This document shows, piece after piece, positions 13,601 through 24,132 of a DNA stretch of 64,000 bases. The position numbers were made by a program, and so were the translations under genes. Source of the stretch: Acanthaster planci (taxonomy: Eukaryota; Echinodermata; Asteroidea; Valvatida; Acanthasteridae); NCBI RefSeq assembly GCF_001949145.1, contig NW_019091418.1:374282-438281 (forward strand). Reading direction: 5' to 3'. Below the pieces are notes generated by a model that ran no database searches, was not told where the DNA came from, and was given only the letters and a program-made list of their open reading frames with translations. How positions within the stretch are numbered: the first letter of the stretch is position 1; every line of letters starts with the position of its first letter.

Positions 13601-13910
13601 TGAGGGAAAATCGAAAATGACCTTTAAGTGATGCGTTCTATCCTACAAAGAGTAGGGACCGATCAGATAGCTATAATATCTATTACTAAAAAAGTAGGGG
13701 GGGTTGTTATCCTACGGAATTGACACCCCTGCGTGTTCTAAAGGCAAGCTTGAATGCTGCCATTCCTGTAAACATCTGAAAACAATTTCAAGGCGAGTTA
13801 AATGATCATTATCTCATTAGGTTGTAAGCTAACACTAGTCTTGTATGAAGTTGGCATGTCTTGAGAAGGAAATCTTACTCTGTTATTTCAGAACAGCACA
13901 ACTCACCCAT
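10683..13910 (-). CDS. Ly6/uPAR three-finger protein, GPI-anchored (paralogue A)
   Basis: A predicted secreted, GPI-anchored surface protein of 157 residues. Exons in coding order: 13907-13910 (ATGG only), 13132-13179, 11063-11239 and 10683-10927. All introns are phase 1 with GT-AG ends. Exon 2 supplies the hydrophobic signal peptide (ARLFVLFFVF). Exons 3-4 give one LU domain with ten cysteines, opening KCYLC and closing CLCKGDYCNG, the CxCx4CN ending common in invertebrate Ly6 proteins. The C-terminus after VRPLAAVIALVLA is a hydrophobic GPI-attachment signal. Ly6 proteins act as receptor modulators, adhesion factors or toxin-like folds; the partner here is unknown. A close paralogue with identical architecture lies at 24133-32789. 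The reading frame is complete and spliced phases agree. A TATA box lies about 85 bases upstream of the ATG. Confidence 0.85.
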
Positions 13911-13993
13911 TTTCGCTTGTCCGATGGTCTAGACTTCTGTTTGATGTGCAAGTCCTCTACAGCAATAGGTTGTTCAAAGGACTCGCAGTGATG

Positions 13994-14029
13994 TTTTATA
14001 GGGACGCGCCATAACCAGAACTACTTTCG
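13994..14029 (-). promoter_or_regulatory. Core promoter of Ly6 gene A: TATA box plus CGAAAGTAGTTC element
   Basis: On the minus strand a TATAAAA (13994-14000) lies about 85 bases before the start codon. About 18 bases further upstream is CGAAAGTAGTTC (14018-14029). The same 12-mer, followed at similar spacing by GTCCCTAT, occurs upstream of the paralogue (32868-32879), so this is a duplicated, retained promoter block. The factor that binds it is unknown. Confidence 0.6.
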
Positions 14030-16794
14030 CAGTGCGTACTTTGCTCCTTATCGCGCCTCCTCTCACCCGTTTCTAACACTCATTGTCCTTACGCACAAGG
14101 TAAAAATGTGGTCAAACAAACATAGTAAAATTTTATCTTTGGCAGAATTTTCCCTAACATAGCCCAAATATTGTTTTCACGTGGTGTTTTGAGAAATAAA
14201 AATGGTTTTATGTTGGAACTAACTCGTCAGGTCACAGCCAATTAGGTCACCGTGTCGGATGAATAACATGGTAGTAAAGAGGCACTGTGACACCACATAA
14301 AGATTACCATGTAGTTTTCCGTTGAGTAAGAAATACCTATGATCGGAATTTTCCAGTATACGTACTTTGAGGATGTGTTTTTTCCAAACAAATATTGCAC
14401 CTGTAACTGTTCCACACTATAGAACTGTTAGCCACACATTCAACTCGAAAAGTCGTGAACTTTTATAGCTCAAGTTCTATATCATCTTTGGTCACTCCCT
14501 TTTGCATCTACATCAATCCGTGCGATTCAGGAAGTACGGATGAAATTTGTCTTTTTCGAAAAGAGTAATTCTAATCCATATCAACTACCGTCGCAAAATG
14601 GACGGAAATTAAAGCATTTGCGCAAGAAAAATCCGTGAATTTGAACACATCATGAAATTGAATGGTCTAAGCCTAGCCTAGCCCATTGGACGTAGGGGGT
14701 TGAATGGTTCTCTTTTGAATTTTCACACAAAAACGAACCCTTTTCCGGGTCACAATTTTCTGACCAAGAAGGCTGGATCATGTTGATCCGTAATGGGTCA
14801 GTGCCCTGGGAACCAGAATCTAGGTCAAATCTGCTGACACTTTCCAGGTCAGACCTGACCCGGGAGTTTTTAGAGTGTAAATTGTTTTGTTCTTGGACAG
14901 TTATTTAGGATTCAAATGGTCAGAATGAATTAACACGTAGACAATAGGAATTTGAAACAGAAGCTGGCCGCATTAGACTTTGGAATGTTGTAACAGAATC
15001 GGACTTTTATTATTATTAGAGTCTAACTCTATTACGCCTGCAGCAAACAAGATGTTGATACACAGTTCATCTTCCGACTGTATCAACATCAGCCTACCAT
15101 TGTCTTTTTTACTCTATTTTATGGAATTTTTCACTCTGTTATACAGAATAAAGATAGGCCTATCTTCCGTTTGGATTCGTAATTATCTCCAGAGGCTGCA
15201 CATGTACATACGAAGTAGGAAAAATGGAATTTTATTGCAGAATTCTGTAGTCCTTCGTATTTTAATTCAGATCATCTCAGTATAAACAAACATGGCGGCT
15301 TAAGAAAGTGAAACTTTCGTCCCTACAACTTGAGGTAGTTTGCTTTAGTAAAAGATATTTCAAAAATGAGTATAAAACAAGGTTAAAATCTTAAAACATG
15401 TACTTAGGAAACACCGAGTAGGTGATTTATGGCAACCTGCAAGAGAAATATTTCCTGACGATTGGGCAAACTTATCAATTAAAAAATCTCAAAGAATAAA
15501 GCTTTCATTATTTACGGTCTAAATATCCCGATTGTCCATAAAATTGACAATGGTCACTTCAAGGGACAAGCGACGAGTGATCAAATGAACACACACTGGG
15601 ATGTTTGACGTATACTTACATGTATCTTCATGGCTCTGACATTCATTAAGCGAATCATAACAAATAACCTGGTAAGAAAGTTAAGTTTTATCTACCTTAA
15701 AATTGAAGGCACAGAGCTCTACTTGAATGCACAATCAAAACATTGATTATGATTGGAGGGGCGTTTTGAATACTGAGTATAATTTGCTGAACCATCACAT
15801 GCAAAAAAAAAAATAGATAAAAAAAGATCACGTGTTGGTTACCCGCATTTCCGTACACGATAAGTAACTCTAACTTTGTCCATTAAATCCGAGCTTCCAA
15901 AAAACTCATTACATCTGAAAAGAGAAATTGTAGGGGAATAAAATGCGCCTTTCCCCACAATTTGTATGGAAAAGGGAATCACTCGGCCAACGTCGCAAGG
16001 GTTAGTTTTGGATGACACACCTATCATATTACACCACGCGATAGATGTTATGATTTTGTTCCCAAGTGGTCGACTAGTTGTGGTTACACGACGTCCTCGT
16101 TTCAGCGAGCAAGGTCATTGGACTTTACTGCATTTTTTTTCACATAAATTAAGGGGTGCAATGTTTATTTATGCGCTACAAATAGCAACGAATGAAAACA
16201 GTTTATATATTAATGCACATAGCAACCCTTTTGTACCCTGACCCGTTGGACAATTAACAAATTGGCAAACAGCTCAACGCAGTTGCAGCAAGAGGCAATG
16301 ACAGGCAGGCAGGACCAACAACCTATTGACGAATATGAAGTAAGAAGTGTTTTTAATCGTGTGATAAATGTAGATAGGGTTAAGGGTGTGTCAGGACACT
16401 TTGACATTTGCCAATCATGTGATAATGCAGACTCAATTCTGTATACGCCATCCGGTTACGTGGTAACAATCTTGATATACATAAATCTCGTATTTCTATA
16501 GTTGGGCAATTTATCACCCTGTTGTTAATTTTCAAATTTAAAAACGTAAACTTTCTGTGGAAAGATTCGGCGGTTAAGCACGAATGAGGTGCCTTGTCTT
16601 GTATTTTTCCAGGTATAATAGCCAAAAGGTTTCGGCCTTGTTTTTGAATGGCGGATTACAGAAATGACTAAATGTTACCTTGTAAAAGATATGCCAAACA
16701 TGACCTGAACCTTCAACCACTTTAGCTCTTAAACGCTGAAGGAAGAGAGAACAAAAACAATGGCAGCAACAGAAAGTTGCTTTACGTGACTGTG
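14030..16794. other. Intergenic, nothing recognised
   Basis: About 2.8 kb without a recognisable gene. The longest open frames (about 100 codons at 14980-15285, 91 at 15966-16241) are AT-rich or lack family resemblance. Confidence 0.5.
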
Positions 16795-16977
16795 TATACC
16801 CAGCAAGAAATGAGACCGAGGGGTACCCCCCCACATGTCCAATCCCTATACACATTCCAGACTATTGTTACTTAACACATCCCCCCAAGATGTCCGAAAG
16901 GAGTTCCCCAGATTCCTGCGAGACAACGACCAACACAAAGCAGGGGGGGTTCTCTCCGTCTCATACCTTGCTGCATA
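16795..16977 (+). repeat. Dispersed repeat, copy 1 of a 185-base element
   Basis: From TATACCCAGCAAGAAATGAG to TCATACCTTGCTGCATA this matches 34328-34513 at roughly 93% by eye, including a G-run near the right end. It has no coding capacity. It is probably a non-autonomous element, or part of one. Confidence 0.8.
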
Positions 16978-17158
16978 CGTGGCTGTGATATGCTCAAAGC
17001 AGTGAATATTACTTATTGCGTTCGCTTTTTAAAGCCATAGTTCATGCAGCGTTCCGAACAAAACCTTTTTACATGGTGACTCTTAGCATTGGTAATGCCA
17101 AATTGTGATTATATTGAATACCTCAATCATATCTCGTCTAATTTGTGTAAAGGTTTGT

Positions 17159-17299
17159 GTTGATAATGCCGATCAGATGTGGGCGCCACGTCAAACGAAA
17201 CACATCATGGAAATCGAGAGTGTCCAAAGACATCTGACCAAATTTGTCCCTGACAGCAAAGGACGTGTCCACTCCTACCAAGGAAGAATAAAAGTCTTA
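17159..17299 (+). mobile_element. Non-LTR retrotransposon reverse-transcriptase remnant
   Basis: The plus-strand frame contains MWAPRQTKHIMEIESVQRH, then TKFVP and SYQGRIKVL. This matches the end of the reverse-transcriptase domain of CR1/RTE-like LINEs (pattern VWSP...I..LE.VQRRATK.VP......YE.RLK.L). Only about 47 residues remain, without the catalytic core or endonuclease, so it is a dead fragment. Confidence 0.65.
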
Positions 17300-17339
17300 G
17301 TTATCGCCAACGATAAGTTTTGTCCTTTCAGTTGATTAC

Positions 17340-20300
17340 GTAACCATTAGAATGTTTCTAGGTCTTGCGTTGAATAGTTTCTGCCTTCCTGGCCTATTGC
17401 TAATACATATTGCGACCTCTGTAGTATGCGCCATGCGAGTTTGTTCTTATAAATATAGCGTGGTTTGGCGGGTGTTTTAGAGGCTGCCACGCCTTCGCTG
17501 TCTAAGGACTACCGTCCTTTGCACCCTTCTTCCTGTAAGTAGTTTAAGTTTCTTAAATTTATAGGCACTGCAAAGTAGATTATTAATGTATCAGGTTATC
17601 TGGAAGTATATCTTTGTGGCACCAGTTTCTTGTATTTTGGTTTATATGTGTACTCATTCCGGTTGTACTTCCACGCGTATTTGGCCGCCATGTTTGTTTT
17701 TGCACTGTACTTTACACTTGTTTTAGTCACCTCGTAATGTTAGTTGTATGGGGATACAGTAAAATTTTGATGTCAGGTTTTGGGGGGATAGGTTAAATCT
17801 CGAGTTTTGAGTTAAGGAATTTTGTTGTTTTGGGGGGAATAATCATTTTACCGTGAATTATATTAATCTGTAATTTCAGCAGAATGCTGTGAGCCCAGAG
17901 AAAGACCTCTGCAATTCCCACCGTGTACACCCGGCCATAGGCATTTCCCCCGTAGACATCTTGCGAGTCCATAATTCTACATAATTTATGAAGTGATGGC
18001 TTTGGTGTTAATTTCTATATGGGATATTTATTTTCATTATCAAACCCAATGTTTACTGTGAAACTGTTTGTTGTGTATGTGTAATTGTTTGTGTATGTAT
18101 TTATTTGTATTTAAATGTTATTTCATTTCAGTTTTCCTCGGTTTCCACTTAGCTTGGAGCCGAGTGCAATAAATAGGGACAACACAAGATCTGAGCCTGC
18201 AGTTGCCTGTTTTGTGTACACGATGACAGTCGTCTTTCTCTAATCTTAACTGATGTTGATCCTAATCATCCATGGCATATTGTTAACATCTCCTGCTGTC
18301 TTCCTGATTCTTTTGTGTTGCACTAATGTCTTGTGAAATTTCAAGAGCGAGTTTTCCACCTACCGCGTTTGGTCACATAGTAGCATGTATGACATCCCCT
18401 TGGAAGACCCCTCTCTGAATATTTGAGCATCAAAGAGGTAGACCCCGAGGCCTGGGCTGTGTGACTTGACGACAAACAAGACAGGCCGTGGTATACTTAC
18501 CCTGTTCCTTTCCACTACAGTGTATATGGTTGTCTTGCTCATCAGGAAATGAACGTTAACTGTTACTCAGAAACACCCAAGTCCACAGGACGGGATCTGG
18601 TATGCCATAATACCTAAGCTTGTCAATTGGACCCCCATGGGAAACTTTGTCGGATCACCCACAAAATAGCAATGCATAACATGGCAAACAGGACACAAGG
18701 AAATATTTCCCCTCTAAAGCTGAAAGCTTGCGTTGGTAGAAACTAAGCAATTAATAATTCATAATGTGGTTGCGACGTATAAATTTTATACCAATCAAAA
18801 CAACTAATTAACTGCTTATCAAAATGCATCTTGGAGACCCCCTTCCCAGCTTCAATGCTGCAACGTTTGGAAGGCGGTGCCTCCGTCCACCACCGTTGAC
18901 ACGGAGTAAGAAAATCATATAACATTGTAAAAGCGTAAAGCAATAGAATAGCAACCGCAAAACTCTTTCTCAAAAGGAAACGAGAAAGCATTTGGAAAGG
19001 ATTCTGCTATGATCGAAACGTCAAGCCACCCTTATTTTGTGATTTGAATTTAGGTCACTGCAGGCAGCCAGCAGTTTGCATTAATTTTGTACAGTTTCAC
19101 ATATGTTCTAGAAAATCAACTGGATTCAAAACGCCCTCTATTACAATTCCATACTTCTGTAGTCCAGTTTAAACTCAGTTGTTTTGATGTCTGCACTGCA
19201 CTAGATGGACACTCTACATTGGTACAATGGTTCTGTTGCTCAGCTTGCTTCAAATCTGTCACGGGGTACAGATTCTAAGCCATTTCGAACCATGAAGTGT
19301 AGTACAAACGAACGGAGTACTCGCGCTAATGCCTTTTACATACACAACGGTGCGTGACTTATTCACTTTAGTAGGCCTACTCTATACCAATGCTAGTTTT
19401 GAAAATGAGGGTTTAAATTGATGTGTTTTGTAGACTTGAACAGATGGGGTTCAAAGCAAAATTGCTATTCAGAAATTGCTTTTTTTATATAGAAATAAAG
19501 TACAGAATATACAAGTATAAGCGTGGATTTCCATGTGGGAGAATTGTAACACTTTACGAGTATTTCATTACGTTCCCAAATTGTAATGTGCCAGACTACC
19601 TGGACGTAACCACTACAGACCGTCTTGCTTTCGTCTAACTGTAACAAAATGGGCACAGCGATATAAACTGAATCAAATAGAAGTTTTTCAAGAACAGTAA
19701 CACTGCCTGTAGGAGCTGGTGCATACATAAGCAGACACAAAAGCAAGACAACAAAGCATGACCCAAGATTGAAGAAAACAAAGATAACAGAACGCAACAG
19801 AACACGTGGGAAATGGAAGATGTCACAGTAACCGACAAAGGCTGCTCCTGGCCATTTTGACTAATCACTGTTCAAACTTCAAGGTTCATTCTGCATAGGC
19901 CTACCCTCATACTTTCTGACATGTTTCTGCCCTCTCAGTGTCCGTTTACTTTATTGTGTCAGCCTATGAGTTCGAGTGCTAGACTTGACCCCAATCCAGT
20001 AGCCTAAATCCCGATATTATTCTGGCGTGGAAATGAAAAAGAAAAACAAATTCAACAAAAATGTACCCAAATGACTTGAAATGCAGCATACACACATTGA
20101 TAATCATGCCAATAAGATGTACACAGTGTTAACTATCAGGTAGTTTGATTACGTTTGCATATATTATGCGTGATATGTACATATATTATGAACATAAATT
20201 GGGTTCACAATCATGTGAAGCCCCATTTATGTGTATACAAAACTCGATCCCTTATACTTCGGCGCTGTTACGATTTTGCAATCGACCACTGTTGCTTTTT

Positions 20301-20562
20301 CAGTTCCAAGATCAAGCAGCAGCTTTTCCCAATTAAACACTGACCCTGATAGAGTTTCATAGGTCTGCTGGATGGTTGGTTGGTGTTGTTTCCCGGTTGG
20401 GAGGGCTGGGCGGGGTTTGCGAAGGGGCGACAAGTTGATTTGTCTGCGACTGGTTTTGTACCAGAAAATTGGGCTTTGGAAAAAGTAATGGAGAAACATT
20501 TAGAATTTACGGAGTTTTTCAGTTAGTCATGTTTGTTTCCATTGAACTTACAAAACCACGTT

Positions 20563-20565
<3 letters not shown>
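17340..20565. other. Intergenic, nothing recognised
   Basis: About 3.2 kb with only short open frames. A TAGGCCTAC palindrome occurs at about 19372. No supported gene. Confidence 0.5.

Positions 20566-20612
<47 letters not shown>
20566..20612 (+). repeat. (AG)n microsatellite
   Basis: An uninterrupted AG dinucleotide run of 47 bases. It is probably length-variable in the population and prone to assembly-length error. Confidence 0.95.
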
Positions 20613-20615
<3 letters not shown>

Positions 20616-21264
20616 AAAAGCGTGGTTTTAGAGTGGCTTCAAGAAATATATCCAAAACGTTATTCTCATTTGGGCAACAAAGGGTACAAATTAAACTCGC
20701 AACTACCGTGCTTTTTGACAGCAATGCCTCTTTCCTGAAATCTAGGTCCTTCCCTGTTAATACACCTTAACAAAGATGTATTGAATTGAAGCACATGGGT
20801 TTCGAAGATTTAATCAAAGGTTTTGAGTTGATGACAAGGCATTAGAGATTCCTGTTTTGTCGGTAGGCTTACCATCGCAATTTACCCGCCCAGTGCTGCA
20901 TAAGATGCTGTAAACGTGACAGCTACCTGCATGGTTCCGACATTTTTGTGTCCACATCACTCATTGGTAACGAGGACAGCGACAGCCTGTTTGTTAGCAT
21001 TTCTTCTTTGTTCAACATTTGAATGATATGCCGTTTGGGCGTTGCCTTCTTCCCTTTTCTTTTCAAAACGTGTTGGCCGAAGGTTCAATAAACTAACTTG
21101 TATTGATGGCGAGCGGTAAAAGTAAAAAGTAAAAAAAAAACCCAAACAACAACAAAAAAAAACAAAACAAAAGGGAAAAAAAGGAGGCATTTATTTTGCA
21201 TTAGATCCTAAAATATTTATGGTTGATAAATACTATGCACTTGACAGAGTCCTGCAGGAAAACG
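20613..21264. other. Left flank of the gap, nothing recognised
   Basis: About 650 bases with no supported feature apart from an A-rich tract at about 21121-21182, next to the gap. Confidence 0.5.
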
Positions 21265-21720
21265 NNNNNNNNNNNNNNNNNNNNNNNNNNNNNNNNNNNN
21301 NNNNNNNNNNNNNNNNNNNNNNNNNNNNNNNNNNNNNNNNNNNNNNNNNNNNNNNNNNNNNNNNNNNNNNNNNNNNNNNNNNNNNNNNNNNNNNNNNNNN
21401 NNNNNNNNNNNNNNNNNNNNNNNNNNNNNNNNNNNNNNNNNNNNNNNNNNNNNNNNNNNNNNNNNNNNNNNNNNNNNNNNNNNNNNNNNNNNNNNNNNNN
21501 NNNNNNNNNNNNNNNNNNNNNNNNNNNNNNNNNNNNNNNNNNNNNNNNNNNNNNNNNNNNNNNNNNNNNNNNNNNNNNNNNNNNNNNNNNNNNNNNNNNN
21601 NNNNNNNNNNNNNNNNNNNNNNNNNNNNNNNNNNNNNNNNNNNNNNNNNNNNNNNNNNNNNNNNNNNNNNNNNNNNNNNNNNNNNNNNNNNNNNNNNNNN
21701 NNNNNNNNNNNNNNNNNNNN
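21265..21720. other. Assembly gap of 456 Ns
   Basis: A run of undetermined bases. Open frames crossing it are artefacts. The A-rich tract just to its left may have contributed to the break. Confidence 0.99.
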
Positions 21721-22478
21721 AACATACAGTGCATATTAATATACGTTGGGTAAGGGCAAAACCTGTTATATAAAATAGGCCAGTTCGAATCCTTTAAAAT
21801 TGAACACGCTTTTTAAACAATATTTGTTCAAAGAATTTCTAGGTAGTATCACGCACTTGAGCACATGACCCTATCAAATCAAAACTGGATTGCTATTCTT
21901 GATTAACTTTCGCTGACAATCAAGAGACCGAGTACCAGTATTTGTCACAGGATGTTACAATCATGGAGGTTGGTCAATGCCGGGCATGGAAAACAGAACA
22001 ACGTATCATCTCTTCAGGTACGTTGGCTACAGGGCACGTCCATAATTTCGACTAATGAACTCATTAAGATGCGATTGACTCTGCCTGCACTCAGCCAGAT
22101 ATCATCAGGATTGGCTTTGTCGTAGTAGACAATAATGTCGGGTACTTTTGCACTGAAGGAGTGCGAGGGAATCACGGCGCTCATCCCTTTGAACCCTGCA
22201 GGTTGCGATAACGGTCAGCTACCTCCCCAGGGCGTGTCAACAGACTGGGACCGAATATAATGTTTTGGGGCATAGATCTGGCTAATGGAACACGCTATTT
22301 ATTCCACCAACTCGTCCAATTGATCACTAATGACTCAGCTTTTTCTTAGTGTTAGAGTTTTATTTATTGATGATTTTTCTAACTTTCTAATGACAGTGTT
22401 ATTTAAGGGGAAAGGTCGTCTCTTAACTACCAAGGTATGAATGACGGAATTAATAAGCTTCTGCTATGTATACAACAA
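21721..22478. other. Right flank of the gap, nothing recognised
   Basis: About 760 bases between the gap and the first of a cluster of MITEs. No gene recognised. Confidence 0.5.
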
Positions 22479-22663
22479 GAGCGAAATGACTTCGAAGCAT
22501 ACTGTCATGGAAATTAAGCATGAAAAATTCTGTCACTAGTTATGCGTTTTCCTCTTGTCCCAACAAATGGACAAGACTTAGTTATGATTCTTATTTTCTT
22601 CCCTTCAGAAAAACGTCATAGTCTATGCAAAATCACTCGGTACACTGGAAAGTCATTTCGCTC
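22479..22663. mobile_element. MITE, family copy 2 (GAGCGAAATGACTT ends)
   Basis: Near-perfect inverted ends: GAGCGAAATGACTT at the left and AAGTCATTTCGCTC at the right. The body is related to 10275-10473. It is non-coding. Confidence 0.7.
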
Positions 22664-22801
22664 CTGTATAGGTGTCAAGCAGGAAAGACGCAACCTCGCT
22701 CCCTTGGGTATAATGTTGTTGCGCCATGTTGGTTCCAAACATGCCTTGCGCGAACTTAATCCCTTGTATGGTATAATTTAAATATTCCAATTTGGGGGGG
22801 G

Positions 22802-22942
22802 GGATTTCAATTCAGGCGTTTCAAGCTAGTCCGCCTCCAAGAGTAGGCTATGAAAAGCACTTGCCACTCATAATTCATGATTGGTCTCATGATCGGTTGA
22901 CGCGTTGCAAACTCTTGGAGGCGTATTATTTTGAATCGCCCG
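22802..22942. mobile_element. Foldback MITE, CGCCTCCAAGAGT family, diverged copy
   Basis: CGCCTCCAAGAGT (from 22832) is mirrored by ACTCTTGGAGGCG (22911-22923). The same arm sequence occurs at 23843-24010 and in the half element at 34555-34670. Outer limits are approximate. Confidence 0.65.
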
Positions 22943-23222
22943 TATAAAGAATCGAGAATGTCATAGCTACAGGTGTCACGCCTATTCTAGTGCGCTACGC
23001 CAAGATTAAGCAAGAACAGCTAGACATGATGTTCTACTGCGTTCCATGCAACGCGCATTTGCTTACGAAATCACGCGTACGCGTAGATGTCTGCAAGGTT
23101 CCAAGTTGTTCGTGCGTAATGCTGCAATTCCACGCACCCCCCGTCACCTTTAGTAGGCCTACCTTTAGTTTTACGTAATCGGTTTGGATCGCAGTCGACA
23201 TGTTTACGCGCGAAATGGATTT

Positions 23223-23366
23223 AAGCCCGGTTCATACTTCACATAAAAACAAATGCGAAGCAAATTTCATGACGTCAAAATTTGAAGTTGCATTGTGACG
23301 TGTGCCGTTTCCGCTCTGAAAAATTCGCTTCGCATTTGCTTTCGCGTGAAGTATTAAACCGGTCTT
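23223..23366. mobile_element. MITE with about 43-base terminal inverted repeats
   Basis: The left end has CCGGTTCATACTTCAC, then AAATGCGAAGC; the right end has GCTTCGCATTT, then GTGAAGTATTAAACCGG. The arms are inverted and about 80% alike. About 144 bases in total, non-coding. The superfamily is not assigned. Confidence 0.75.
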
Positions 23367-23502
23367 TACCCTCGTGTGACGTGCAGGAGATCTATGCCTG
23401 GGCGCGTGCATAGAGTGTTTGAAATACTTGCGCGACTGATTTTATATATGCTTATGTTTATTCATTCTGATTAATAAGCGTCATTTTCATATTCTACACG
23501 AA

Positions 23503-23717
23503 GGCCAATTTCATAGAGCTGCTTAATTAAGCACCAAATTTGCTTAAGCCTGAAAAAAAACCTTGCTTGACAAATCAGGTTACCAGCCCAAACTCCATAT
23601 GTTTGGAATGGTGTTTACCTGTCTTTTGGTTAGCTTAGCATGACAATCATATAGATTTTGAGTTAGTGGCCTTTGTTTTTTGCGCTTCAGCAAATTCTCA
23701 GCTCCATGAAATTGGCC
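23503..23717. mobile_element. MITE with GGCCAATTTCATnGAGCTG ends
   Basis: GGCCAATTTCATAGAGCTG at the left is mirrored by CAGCTCCATGAAATTGGCC-like sequence at the right (about 23699-23717). About 215 bases, non-coding. To my memory, ends of this kind are frequent in echinoderm genomes. Confidence 0.65.
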
Positions 23718-23842
23718 CCAGGGGCTAGTGAAGGGACGTGCATGCAGCCCACGGAGTCGAGGTTGTGAAAGACGATAAGCAAAACACCTTTTATTAGATT
23801 TCCAAATCGTTTTTTTATGGTAATATTCAAACATACAAGAAA

Positions 23843-24010
23843 TGGCGATTCAGAAAAGTGTGCCTCCAAGAGTTTGCTTCGTGTTGGCCGACCACAATGA
23901 GCGAAATCTGTCGACCCTTTCCAAACGAGCATTGGGTCGACAGATTTTGCAAACTGTGATTGGCCAACGTGTAGCAAACTCTTCGAGGCGCACCATTGTA
24001 AAATCGACCG
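23843..24010. mobile_element. Foldback MITE, CGCCTCCAAGAGT family, best-preserved copy
   Basis: Nearly the whole element is one hairpin. Left-arm blocks GTGCCTCCAAGAGTTTGCT and GTTGGCCGACCACA are mirrored by TGTGATTGGCCAAC and AGCAAACTCTTCGAGGCGCAC. Inner blocks around ATCTGTCGACCC also pair. It ends about 120 bases from the stop of Ly6 gene B, just beyond an ATTAAA (minus strand, 24019-24024) that could be that gene's poly(A) signal. Confidence 0.75.
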
Positions 24011-24132
24011 TATTACAGTTTAATTTCTTTAAAAAAAAAAACCTATTTATAGAGAAGTCTTGGTGTACTTTCTAGATATCTCCACCTCAAGCAGACAAAA
24101 TGCACCTTCTTGGTCACAGAAAGCATTTGGGC

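Noticed and set aside
21201-21773. Open frames of about 180 codons on both strands
   Set aside because: They consist mostly of the 456-N gap and contain no real sequence evidence.
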